DNA of 6,126 nucleotides from an uncultured Collinsella sp. (GTDB taxonomy: Bacteria; Actinomycetota; Coriobacteriia; Coriobacteriales; Coriobacteriaceae), in contig USJB01000080.1 in the NCBI GenBank assembly GCA_900554905.1, forward strand, positions 1 through 6,126. The letters are read 5' to 3'. Made by a program: the position numbers and the translations under genes. This document shows positions 1-5,444 of the stretch, one piece after another. How positions within the stretch are numbered: the stretch's first letter is position 1; every line of letters starts with the position of its first letter. The notes below the pieces were generated by a model. That model was not told the DNA's origin. It searched no databases and saw only the letters and a program-made list of their open reading frames with translations.

Positions 1-11
1 AAATTGAACAT
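1..11 (-). CDS. possible start of a next minus-strand gene (runs off the window)
   Basis: An ATG reads leftward from base 11 and gives Met-Phe-Asn and then Phe or Leu before the window ends. AGGAG (complement of 18-22) lies 6 bases upstream, an ideal ribosome binding site, and a weak promoter-like pair sits at 62-89, downstream of the IIB terminator. Only three full codons are visible, so the product cannot be named. A PTS IIC or IID subunit would be logical here, but that is context inference only. Confidence 0.35.
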
Positions 12-61
12 CCCTTACTCCTAACTCACTTAGATGAACCCTTCATTCATCCCATGACGTT

Positions 62-89
62 ATAATACTTTATATAACTAACTATGCAA
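62..89 (-). promoter_or_regulatory. weak promoter candidate for the gene starting at base 11
   Basis: On the minus strand, TTGCAT (89-84) and TATTAT (67-62) are 16 bases apart in very AT-rich DNA between the IIB terminator and the possible start at base 11. The -10 matches consensus at five of six positions, the -35 at only three. The position is sensible but the match is modest. Confidence 0.3.
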
Positions 90-120
90 GAACTATTTCA
101 GATTTTTTTGATTTTTCTTT

Positions 121-154
121 AATAAAAAGCCCGCCGGTCAAATGATCGGCGGGC
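121..154 (-). terminator. intrinsic terminator after PTS IIB
   Basis: Arms 129-139 and 144-154 form an 11-bp GC-rich stem (one G-U pair) around the 4-base loop AAAT at 140-143. Read on the minus strand, the stem is followed directly by TTTTTATT. It lies about 50 bases past the IIB stop codon and should end the gntR-IIA-IIB transcript. On the plus strand the stem has no T-run, so it looks unidirectional. Confidence 0.88.
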
Positions 155-205
155 CAAAGAAAGGAGGACCTAGTTAATAAATGCTAGACAATGGCATGTT
201 TCCAG

Positions 206-679
206 CTAGAAAACGTCCTTGGCAAGTACCTTTGAGTCATTGGGAACCTGACGGATTTCGATAACCACGCCATCGTTCACAAGCTCTTGGATATGCTCGG
301 CATCGGTTTCGGTCGCAAAGATCGCGGGGGTCGGATGAAGCGTGGTCTCGGGAGACTTTCGAGTTCCGCCCAGATTGATCTCCTTGATGTCTTTGCAACC
401 CTTAGCAAGGCGATAGGCATCCTCGATCGTCTCGACAATGATAAACAGCGAATACTTGTCGGTGACGCCGCTGTTGAGCGCCTCGATAGCAGCGTTTACG
501 TCTTTTATGACGAGCTTCACGCCGTTGGGACGAGCTAGCCTCAATGCGGCTTTTCTCATGTCGTCTTTTGCCACGGCGTCGCTGGCACACAGGATGCAAT
601 CGACATCCAGCGCATGTGTCCAAGACATGGCGACCTGGCCGTGAATCAATCGGTAATCAACTCTCGTAAGCTTAATCAT
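206..679 (-). CDS. PTS system mannose/fructose/sorbose-family EIIB component
   Basis: This is the cytosolic IIB domain protein (157 aa) of a mannose-family sugar phosphotransferase system. It takes phosphate from IIA and passes it to the sugar entering through IIC/IID. The N-terminus carries the family signature VDYRLIHGQV, with the phosphorylated histidine at His13 and Arg10 beside it. Length is normal for a stand-alone IIB. The second of two in-frame ATGs is chosen as start: GGAG lies 9 bases before it (at 679) but touches the first ATG (at 688). The commoner VDDR is VDYR here, a variant I know from a gut-bacterial subfamily, so activity is expected. It follows IIA by 71 bases on the same strand and is followed by a terminator. 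Substrate cannot be told from sequence; mannose, sorbose, fructose and amino sugars are all possible. Confidence 0.94.
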   Translation of the reverse strand: MIKLTRVDYRLIHGQVAMSWTHALDVDCILCASDAVAKDDMRKAALRLARPNGVKLVIKDVNAAIEALNSGVTDKYSLFIIVETIEDAYRLAKGCKDIKEINLGGTRKSPETTLHPTPAIFATETDAEHIQELVNDGVVIEIRQVPNDSKVLAKDVF

Positions 680-738
680 CGTAATCATCTCCGCACGTAA
701 TAAAGGTAATGACAGGCGTGGCCCTTAGCTAGGGCTCG

Positions 739-758
739 AACCAGAACTAACTAGAACT
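739..758. repeat. tandem 10-base repeat across the IIA stop codon
   Basis: AACCAGAACT (739-748) is followed directly by AACTAGAACT (749-758), two 10-base units with one mismatch. The second unit contains the IIA stop codon (TAG on the minus strand, 753-751). Just beside it, 721-735 forms a small hairpin (GCCCT/AGGGC, 5-base loop) in the IIA-IIB gap. These may affect processing or stability of the bicistronic mRNA, or may be chance. Confidence 0.4.
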
Positions 759-1170
759 CTTCTTCTTCGACATCGGCAAGCATGTCCGCCGCCTCACAAA
801 GCATGATAAACGAACGTGATCCCTCGACCGCAGCTTTGGCCTTGTCCGCATCCAGGGAGTCCAGCTGTGTAGCCATTTCCACCAGCAGCGGCAAGTTCAT
901 TCCGGTGATCAACGTAAACGATCCGGCGGTCTGCCTCTGAATGAATTCGTTGTTTACAGAGCCGCCAAAGATGTCAGTCACGACAAACCAAGAGTCGGCA
1001 GGGTCCTTCGACTCCATCCAAGCATCGATAAGCGCTGCGACATCCCTCGTGTCGTCATCGACATAGGCGCACAGACACTCGATTCGGTCGTTGGCGCCCA
1101 TCAGGATCTCGAGAGAGCTCTTCATACCTTGGGCGAGATAACCATGACTCGCTAGCAATATCTTATTCAT
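751..1170 (-). CDS. PTS system mannose-family EIIA component
   Basis: This is a cytosolic EIIA of the mannose type (139 aa, a normal length) that accepts phosphate from HPr and donates it to the neighbouring IIB. The N-terminal ILLASHG motif gives the phosphorylated histidine, His9. The family motifs VVTDIFGGSVNNEF (about residues 62-75) and ITGMNLPLLVEM (about 87-98) are intact. GGSVN in place of the commoner GGSP is a known subfamily variant. The C-terminus ends in an acidic tail (EEEEF). The start at 1170 has GGAG four bases upstream, slightly close. IIA and IIB are separate proteins here, not fused as in E. coli ManX. The gene lies 135 bases after gntR and may be read from its own promoter, from the gntR promoter, or from both. 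Confidence 0.94.
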   Translation of the reverse strand: MNKILLASHGYLAQGMKSSLEILMGANDRIECLCAYVDDDTRDVAALIDAWMESKDPADSWFVVTDIFGGSVNNEFIQRQTAGSFTLITGMNLPLLVEMATQLDSLDADKAKAAVEGSRSFIMLCEAADMLADVEEEEF

Positions 1171-1194
1171 AGTTCTCCAATATCAATAAGACGT

Positions 1195-1225
1195 ACTATA
1201 TTGTCATAACAAAGTATATTAGCAA
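1195..1225 (-). promoter_or_regulatory. candidate promoter for PTS IIA-IIB
   Basis: On the minus strand, TTGCTA (1225-1220) and TATAGT (1200-1195) are separated by 19 bases, longer than ideal. Transcription would start near 1188, giving a leader of about 18 bases that contains the IIA ribosome binding site. A second -10-like hexamer, TATACT (1218-1213), has no good -35. The match is weak overall, but position and the overlapping palindrome favour a regulated promoter. Confidence 0.33.
1197..1218. promoter_or_regulatory. candidate GntR operator (GT-N4-AC palindrome)
   Basis: TTGTCATAACAA (1201-1212) is an inverted repeat flanked on both sides by TATA (1197-1200 and 1215-1218). GT-N4-AC spacing is the known form for HutC-type GntR regulators (GTnTAnAC), although the centre here is AT, not TA. 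It lies between the candidate -35 and -10 of the IIA promoter, where a repressor would block RNA polymerase. The regulator encoded immediately upstream is the obvious ligand. No binding evidence exists. Confidence 0.4.
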
Positions 1226-1272
1226 TCTACCCTACGCGGTGTGTCTATTTTCCAAATCCGCGAACGGTAGCA

Positions 1273-1316
1273 ATTGGTCGGTAAATTGACCAATCTATCT
1301 CTAATTTACAGATAGA
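1273..1316 (-). promoter_or_regulatory. two abutting hairpins with complementary loops at the gntR 3' end
   Basis: Two 7-bp inverted repeats stand back to back. ATTGGTC (1273-1279) pairs with GACCAAT (1288-1294) around an 8-base loop, and TCTATCT (1294-1300) pairs with AGATAGA (1310-1316) around a 9-base loop. The loops contain GTAAATT (1281-1287) and AATTTAC (1303-1309), which are perfect reverse complements, so a third, mutually exclusive or loop-loop pairing is possible. The gntR stop codon (1308-1306) lies in one loop. There is no T-run, so this is not a normal terminator. It could be an RNA switch between gntR and the PTS genes, or a DNA operator array. Confidence 0.45.
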
Positions 1317-2010
1317 ACTTCAGTCGCTCGGTGCAGTACACCTGACGGGAGATGAAAAGCGGCTCGCCGCTTGGAGCATAACGTCTATCGACAAACAGAA
1401 GCAGTGGAGAGTCCAGCTCCACGTTAAGGTATGCCGCCTCGAGCTCGCTCGCATAGCAGACCTCGAGCGTACGCGTGTTGGGGCCCATCTTGATCCCCTG
1501 GCGATCGAGTACCGCCATCAGCGAATCCTCGAGGGATTCATGCTCCAAAAAAGAAAGCGCAGCGGAATAGCTATTGGTTTCCAGCATCGTGGGCTTGTCA
1601 TCCACAAGGCGCAGACGACGACTACGCAATACCTTTTGGGTATCGTCTACGCCCAGGAACTTCGCGTCTCGCAGGCTTGGGAAGTCCCAGCCCATTGCGA
1701 GAACCCTGGTAGACGCCTGTTTTCCCGCAAGCTGGCACGAATGGGTAAAGCTCTCACGGTCGTCCGCGGCATACATCTGTGTGTCCGACGAAACGAACGT
1801 GCCCTTGCCGCGGGCCCTCTCAACAAGCCCAGCATCTTCCATTTCTTTAATTGCGGAGCGAACCGTTATTCGGCTCACGCCAAATTGCTCGATGAGCTCC
1901 GCCTCGGTCGGGAGCTTATCTCCCGGGCGGTACGTGCCGTTGGCGATCGAATCAGAAAGCGCACGAACAATCTGTTTGTACAGGGGGATAACGCTATTTG
2001 CTTCAACCAT
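1306..2010 (-). CDS. GntR/HutC-family transcriptional regulator with UTRA domain
   Basis: This is a DNA-binding regulator (234 aa from the chosen start), most likely a repressor of the PTS genes directly downstream. Residues about 9-73 are the GntR winged helix-turn-helix: PLYKQIV, then RPGDKLPTEAEL, the recognition helix region VSRITVRSAIKEMEDAGLV, and the wing RGKGTFV. Residues about 85-230 are a UTRA ligand-binding domain ending in the typical SGEPLFISRQVYCTERLKF. UTRA regulators of this type usually sense phosphorylated sugars or amino sugars, so the phosphorylated PTS product is a reasonable effector (inference). Two in-frame ATGs occur: AAAGG (2025-2021) lies 10 bases before the one at 2010 and only 1 base before the one at 2019, so 2010 is preferred. 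It diverges from the peptidase gene. No intrinsic terminator follows it, so read-through into IIA is likely. Confidence 0.93.
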   Translation of the reverse strand: MVEANSVIPLYKQIVRALSDSIANGTYRPGDKLPTEAELIEQFGVSRITVRSAIKEMEDAGLVERARGKGTFVSSDTQMYAADDRESFTHSCQLAGKQASTRVLAMGWDFPSLRDAKFLGVDDTQKVLRSRRLRLVDDKPTMLETNSYSAALSFLEHESLEDSLMAVLDRQGIKMGPNTRTLEVCYASELEAAYLNVELDSPLLLFVDRRYAPSGEPLFISRQVYCTERLKFYL

Positions 2011-2055
2011 ATCAACCATACCTTTGCAAGGAATCAGCAGCTTATAGATAGATGA

Positions 2056-2100
2056 CTTATATTGTATTAGAACTTTTTAGGAGTCCATATATTTCCTAAA
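2056..2100 (-). promoter_or_regulatory. gntR promoter region with inverted repeat
   Basis: On the minus strand, TACAAT (2066-2061) is the best -10 and TGGACT (2087-2082) the best -35, but the spacing is only 15 bases. TATAAG (2061-2056) is an alternative -10. Over the -35 lies a perfect 7-bp inverted repeat: TTTAGGA (2076-2082) and TCCTAAA (2094-2100) with an 11-base spacer, suited to a dimeric regulator. TATATTGT (2058-2065) over the -10 also occurs in the IIA promoter (1197-1204), suggesting shared control. Everything here is inferred from sequence pattern. Confidence 0.35.
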
Positions 2101-2222
2101 TGATTCGGTAAACGGGGTGTTATTTCACTTTAGCGGGATGCAGCGGCTACCCGCGGCATTCGTTATCAACCTAGCTAGGCTAGTCCACCCACATCGTCTC
2201 CAGTTCGCCGCAGGGTCGCGGC

Positions 2223-2238
2223 CCCATATGGGTATACT
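2223..2238 (+). promoter_or_regulatory. possible -10 element of the peptidase gene with adjoining palindrome
   Basis: TATACT (2233-2238) resembles a -10 box and would give a leader of roughly 45 bases before the start codon at 2291. No convincing -35 hexamer lies at the right distance. The perfect 10-bp palindrome CCCATATGGG (2223-2232) sits directly upstream and could bind an activator or repressor. Confidence 0.25.
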
Positions 2239-2258
2239 CTCGAGGATTCGACTCGATT

Positions 2259-2284
2259 CGCCCCCGCTGGGGCGTCAAAGGAGA
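2259..2284 (+). promoter_or_regulatory. leader hairpin and ribosome binding site of the peptidase gene
   Basis: CGCCCC (2259-2264) and GGGGCG (2269-2274) form a perfect 6-bp GC stem with the 4-base loop CGCT. Two bases later comes the strong Shine-Dalgarno AAAGGAGA (2277-2284), with GGAG ending 7 bases before the ATG at 2291. The ribosome binding site fixes that start and rejects an upstream in-frame GTG at 2117. The hairpin leaves the site exposed and may protect the 5' end or influence translation. Confidence 0.6.
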
Positions 2285-2290
2285 CTGCAT

Positions 2291-5200
2291 ATGCCCACTA
2301 CCTCAACCGACCCGCGCGCCGCTGCCGCCGCGCTGCTGGTACCCGGTACCACCTGCCACGGTTTTGCCGTCGAGCGCTGCGAGACCGTGCCCGAGCTCGA
2401 TTCGGACGCCTACGTGCTGCGTCACACCGCATCGGGCGCTCGCCTGCTGTACCTGGCGTGCGACGACGAAAACAAGGCCTTTGCCATTGGCTTTAAGACA
2501 CCGCCGACCGATTCCACCGGCGTGTTCCATATTCTTGAGCACTCGGTGCTGTGCGGATCGGCCAAGTTCCCCGTCAAGGAGCCGTTTGTCGACCTGATCA
2601 AGAGCTCCATGCAGACGTTCCTCAACGCCATGACCTACCCCGATAAGACCATCTACCCCGTTGCCACCACCAACGAGCAGGATCTGTACAACCTGATGGA
2701 CGTGTACCTGGACGCGGTGTTCAACCCGGCCATCTATACCAAGCCCACCATTTTTGAGCAGGAGGGCTGGCACTACGAGCTGGACCTGCCGGAGGGCGCC
2801 GAGGGCGAAGGCGACGGCAGCTCCGCGAGCCTGCGCGAGGGCACGCTGCGCTATAACGGCGTGGTGTTCAACGAGATGAAGGGCGCGCTGTCCGACCCCA
2901 TGAGCGTGCTGGACGACGCCGTCAACGCCGCGCTCTATCCCGACACCGCCTATGCGCACGAGAGCGGCGGCGACCCGCGCGCGATTCCCGCGCTCACCTA
3001 CGAACAGTTCCTGGACACGCACGCGCGCCACTACAATCCTTCCAACTCTTATATAACGCTCTACGGCGACCTGGACGTGGACCGCGCGCTGGCATTTTTG
3101 GACGAGCGCTATCTGTCGCAGCCGAGCGCCGCGAGCCGCCGCATGGACGCCGCCGTTGCCGCCGGCGAGGACCCGTCCGCGCTGGCGCCCAATCCGCTGG
3201 ACGTACAGGCGCCTGTGACCTGCGAGTATAAGCGCGTCGAGATGGCAACCACGCCCGAGAACGCCCTGGTTGGCCTGGGTCTTGTGCTGGGCAGCGCGCT
3301 CGACCGCAAGCGCACGATCGCCGCGGACATCTTGTTCGAGGCGCTGCTGGGCTCCAACGAAGCGCCGGTTAAGAAGGCCATTCTGGCCGCCGGCCTGGGC
3401 GGCAACGTGGTGAGCTACACCGCGGCCGAGAGCCTGCAGCCCTACGAGCTCATCATGCTGCAAAACGCACAGCCCGGCGTGGCGCGCGAGCTGCGTCGCG
3501 TGTTCCAAGACGCCTGCCGCGACCTGTGCGAGCACGGCGTTCCGCGCGAGCGCCTGGAAGCCATCATCAGCAGCAACGAATACGACCTGCGCCAGCGCGA
3601 CTACGGTATCGCCGACGGCGTGGCCATTGCGTGCGACGCGCTGAGCACGTGGCTCTACGATGACGACGCCGCGACGCTGGCGCTCAAGTACGGCCCGGTG
3701 TACGAGGAGCTGCGTAACGAGCTGGACGGCAGCTACTTTGAGGACCTGCTGCGCGAGCTCGTGCTGCAGAACGACCACATGGCGTTGGTCGAGCTGGTTC
3801 CAGTGGACGCCGCCGAGGGTTCGGAGGGCGCCGAAGCTGCCGAGCTGGCAGCCAAGCGTGACGCCATGGCCGATGCCGAGCTGGCCGACGTAGTCGAGCG
3901 CACGGCCGTGCTGCGTGCCGCGCAGGAGGCCGAGGACACGCCCGAGGACAAGGCCACGCTGCCGCGCCTGCGTGTATCCGATATTGGCGAGGCGCGCCCC
4001 GAGCCGCCGCTCGTTGTGGACACGACTGCGCCCATCCCCTGCCTGCGCCACGGCATCCCCACCAACCGTCTGGCCTACGCCATGCAGTATTTCGACCTGA
4101 ACTGCGTCGCGTTTGAGGACCTGCCCTATGTGACACTGCTCTGCCGCCTGCTTAAGCAGCTGCCCACGCGCGAGCACTCGGCCGAGGAACTCGACAACTT
4201 GCTCGCTGGCAAGCTCGGCTTTTTGAGCTTTACGACCGAGGTTATGACGCAGCCCGACGTGGACGGCGTGCGCCCCTACCTGCTGGTGAGCGCCGGCGCC
4301 CTGTCCGAGAAGATCGATGCGCTGGCGAGTCTGCCGCGCGAGGTATGGTCGAGCACGCTTTTGGCAGATGCCGACGCCGACCGCGTGCGCGACGTGCTCA
4401 CGCAGATTCGCATTGGGCTTGAGCAGGGCTTTATCAACAACGGTCACTCGGCGGCGCTCGGTCGCGCGATGAGCTACAGCTCGCCTTCGGCCGTGGTGCG
4501 TGAGCAGCTCTCGGGCGTGGATTTCTATCTGTTCCTGCGCGATCTGCTCGACCACTTTGACGAGCGCCTGGACGGCCTGCGCGCCAAGCTTACCGAGCTG
4601 GCAGGCCGCATCTTTGTGGCCGACGGCTGCATGGCGAGCTTTACCGGCAGCGACGAGGACTTTGACGCGTACTGGGCCGCTGCAGGCGACCTGGGGCTGG
4701 GCGCGGGCCATGGCACCGATGCCGGCCGCAACGCGCTCGTGGTGCCGACGCCGCGCGACCGCCACGAGGCCTTTGTCATCCCCAGCGACATCTGCTTTGC
4801 CTCGCGTGCGTGCGATCCGCGTCGCCTGGGCATTGACGTGACAGGCGCTTGGGCCGTGGCTGCCAACGCGCTCTCCTACGATTACCTGTGGAACGAGATT
4901 CGCGTGAAGGGCGGTGCGTACGGCTGCGGATTCCGCGCTGCCGGCGAGCGTCAGACGGCGTTCTACACCTACCGCGACCCGGCAATCGACCCCTCGATTG
5001 AGCGCGTGGAACGCGCGGGCGAATGGCTCAGCAGCTTTGAGCCCGACGAGGCCGCCTTCGAGGGCTTTATCGTGAGCTGCGTGAGCGGCATGGACGCGCC
5101 GGTGAAGCCGTACGCGCTCACCAAGCGCCGCAACACGACCTACCTGGCCGGGCTCGATCCGCATGCACGCGAGGAGCGCCGCGCCCAGATGCTCGCCGCC

Positions 5201-5335
5201 ACGCCCGGTGAGCTTCGCTCGCTCGGCGCCGACGTGACGCGCATCGCAGCCGCGTCGCCCACCTGCGTCTTTGGCGGCCGAGACGTCATCGCCAAGAGTA
5301 GCGCCGACTTTAACGTAGTCGACCTGCTGGGCTAA
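2291..5335 (+). CDS. M16C-family zinc metallopeptidase (presequence protease/insulinase type)
   Basis: This is a cytosolic zinc peptidase (1014 aa, about the usual length for PreP-type enzymes) that in this family degrades unfolded peptides of moderate size inside a closed two-part chamber. The N-terminal domain has the inverted zinc motif HILEH (His80, Glu83, His84; Glu83 is the catalytic base) and the third zinc ligand Glu195 in VVFNEMKG. The M16C-associated linker region is seen around residues 548-565 (DTPEDKATLPRLRVSDI). The C-terminal half contributes Arg871 and Tyr877 in RVKGGAYG, with the same six-residue spacing as the substrate-binding Arg/Tyr pair of plant PreP. All catalytic parts are therefore present. 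A Gly/Glu-rich insert (about 166-182) precedes the third ligand. No signal peptide or membrane segment is seen. It stands alone, divergent from gntR and convergent with the exporter gene, with its own ribosome binding site and terminator. In bacteria the physiological substrate is unknown. Confidence 0.96.
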   Translation: MPTTSTDPRAAAAALLVPGTTCHGFAVERCETVPELDSDAYVLRHTASGARLLYLACDDENKAFAIGFKTPPTDSTGVFHILEHSVLCGSAKFPVKEPFVDLIKSSMQTFLNAMTYPDKTIYPVATTNEQDLYNLMDVYLDAVFNPAIYTKPTIFEQEGWHYELDLPEGAEGEGDGSSASLREGTLRYNGVVFNEMKGALSDPMSVLDDAVNAALYPDTAYAHESGGDPRAIPALTYEQFLDTHARHYNPSNSYITLYGDLDVDRALAFLDERYLSQPSAASRRMDAAVAAGEDPSALAPNPLDVQAPVTCEYKRVEMATTPENALVGLGLVLGSALDRKRTIAADILFEALLGSNEAPVKKAILAAGLGGNVVSYTAAESLQPYELIMLQNAQPGVARELRRVFQDACRDLCEHGVPRERLEAIISSNEYDLRQRDYGIADGVAIACDALSTWLYDDDAATLALKYGPVYEELRNELDGSYFEDLLRELVLQNDHMALVELVPVDAAEGSEGAEAAELAAKRDAMADAELADVVERTAVLRAAQEAEDTPEDKATLPRLRVSDIGEARPEPPLVVDTTAPIPCLRHGIPTNRLAYAMQYFDLNCVAFEDLPYVTLLCRLLKQLPTREHSAEELDNLLAGKLGFLSFTTEVMTQPDVDGVRPYLLVSAGALSEKIDALASLPREVWSSTLLADADADRVRDVLTQIRIGLEQGFINNGHSAALGRAMSYSSPSAVVREQLSGVDFYLFLRDLLDHFDERLDGLRAKLTELAGRIFVADGCMASFTGSDEDFDAYWAAAGDLGLGAGHGTDAGRNALVVPTPRDRHEAFVIPSDICFASRACDPRRLGIDVTGAWAVAANALSYDYLWNEIRVKGGAYGCGFRAAGERQTAFYTYRDPAIDPSIERVERAGEWLSSFEPDEAAFEGFIVSCVSGMDAPVKPYALTKRRNTTYLAGLDPHAREERRAQMLAATPGELRSLGADVTRIAAASPTCVFGGRDVIAKSSADFNVVDLLG

Positions 5336-5339
5336 CCAC

Positions 5340-5385
5340 AAAGGTAGATTTTTGGGACATGCCTAAAAATCTACCTTTTTGTTTT
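5340..5385 (+). terminator. strong intrinsic terminator after the peptidase gene
   Basis: Arms 5340-5356 and 5362-5378 form a 17-bp stem (one G-U pair) around the loop ACATG, followed by T5, G and T4 (to 5385). It begins four bases after the TAA stop. The stem is flanked by A's and T's on both sides, so it may also slow minus-strand transcription. Its core is a copy of the 32-base palindromic repeat listed separately. Confidence 0.92.
5344..5375 (+). repeat. 32-base palindromic repeat, copy 1
   Basis: This copy begins GTAGATTTTTGGGACATG and ends ATCTACC. It forms the heart of the peptidase terminator. Compared with the reverse complement of 5413-5444 it is identical at 27 of 32 positions, counted by eye. 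The implied ancestor is a near-perfect palindrome centred on GGGACATGTCCC. Confidence 0.7.
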
Positions 5386-5399
5386 GGCAGCGGGGAATG

Positions 5400-5413
5400 C
5401 CCTGGTCACAGGG
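5400..5413. other. small hairpin between the two palindromic repeats
   Basis: CCCTG (5400-5404) and CAGGG (5409-5413) form a 5-bp stem with the loop GTCA. No T-run follows on either strand. It touches the start of repeat copy 2 and may be part of the convergent 3' region or incidental. Confidence 0.35.
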
Positions 5414-5444
5414 GTAGATCGTAAGACATGTCCCAATAATCTAC
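5413..5444 (-). repeat. 32-base palindromic repeat, copy 2 (inverted)
   Basis: On the minus strand this reads GTAGATTATTGGGACATG and ends ATCTACC, starting on the base directly after the exporter stop codon (5447-5445). The outer 6 bp still pair, but the inner stem is decayed and no T-run follows, so alone it is a poor terminator. Each of the two convergent genes thus carries one copy just past its stop, in the same orientation relative to its gene. Confidence 0.7.

Noticed and set aside
181..264. 27-codon plus-strand ORF after an AGGAGG-type sequence, with TATAAT at 61-66 upstream
   Set aside because: The Shine-Dalgarno is 13 bases from the ATG, the -10 has no -35, the ORF is antisense to the IIB end, and the peptide resembles nothing I know.
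725..745. tRNA T-arm-like GGTTCGAGCCC on the minus strand
   Set aside because: The bases flanking the would-be T-loop do not form the needed stem, and no acceptor, D or anticodon arm is present.
1273..1294. DasR/NagR-type amino-sugar operator (TGGTC...GACCA arms)
   Set aside because: The arms match, but the spacing is 8 bases where those sites have about 2, so the same binding geometry is unlikely. The paired-hairpin reading explains the site better.
1273..1316. Intrinsic terminator of gntR
   Set aside because: Neither hairpin is followed by a T-run on the minus strand, and the stems are AT-rich and short.
1540..2055. Plus-strand open frames opposite gntR
   Set aside because: They are shadows of the regulator gene, with no ribosome binding site and no recognisable protein features.
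2117..2290. 58-residue N-terminal extension of the peptidase from a GTG at 2117
   Set aside because: The GTG has no good ribosome binding site, and the extension is not family-like. A strong Shine-Dalgarno stands 7 bases before the ATG at 2291, which gives the normal family length.
2303..5341. Stop-free antisense frame of 1012 codons opposite the peptidase gene
   Set aside because: It is exactly codon-aligned with the peptidase gene. Antisense stops would need TTA, CTA or TCA codons, which this GC-rich gene avoids. The translation is low-complexity (Ala, Val, Gly, Arg, His) with no recognisable domain.
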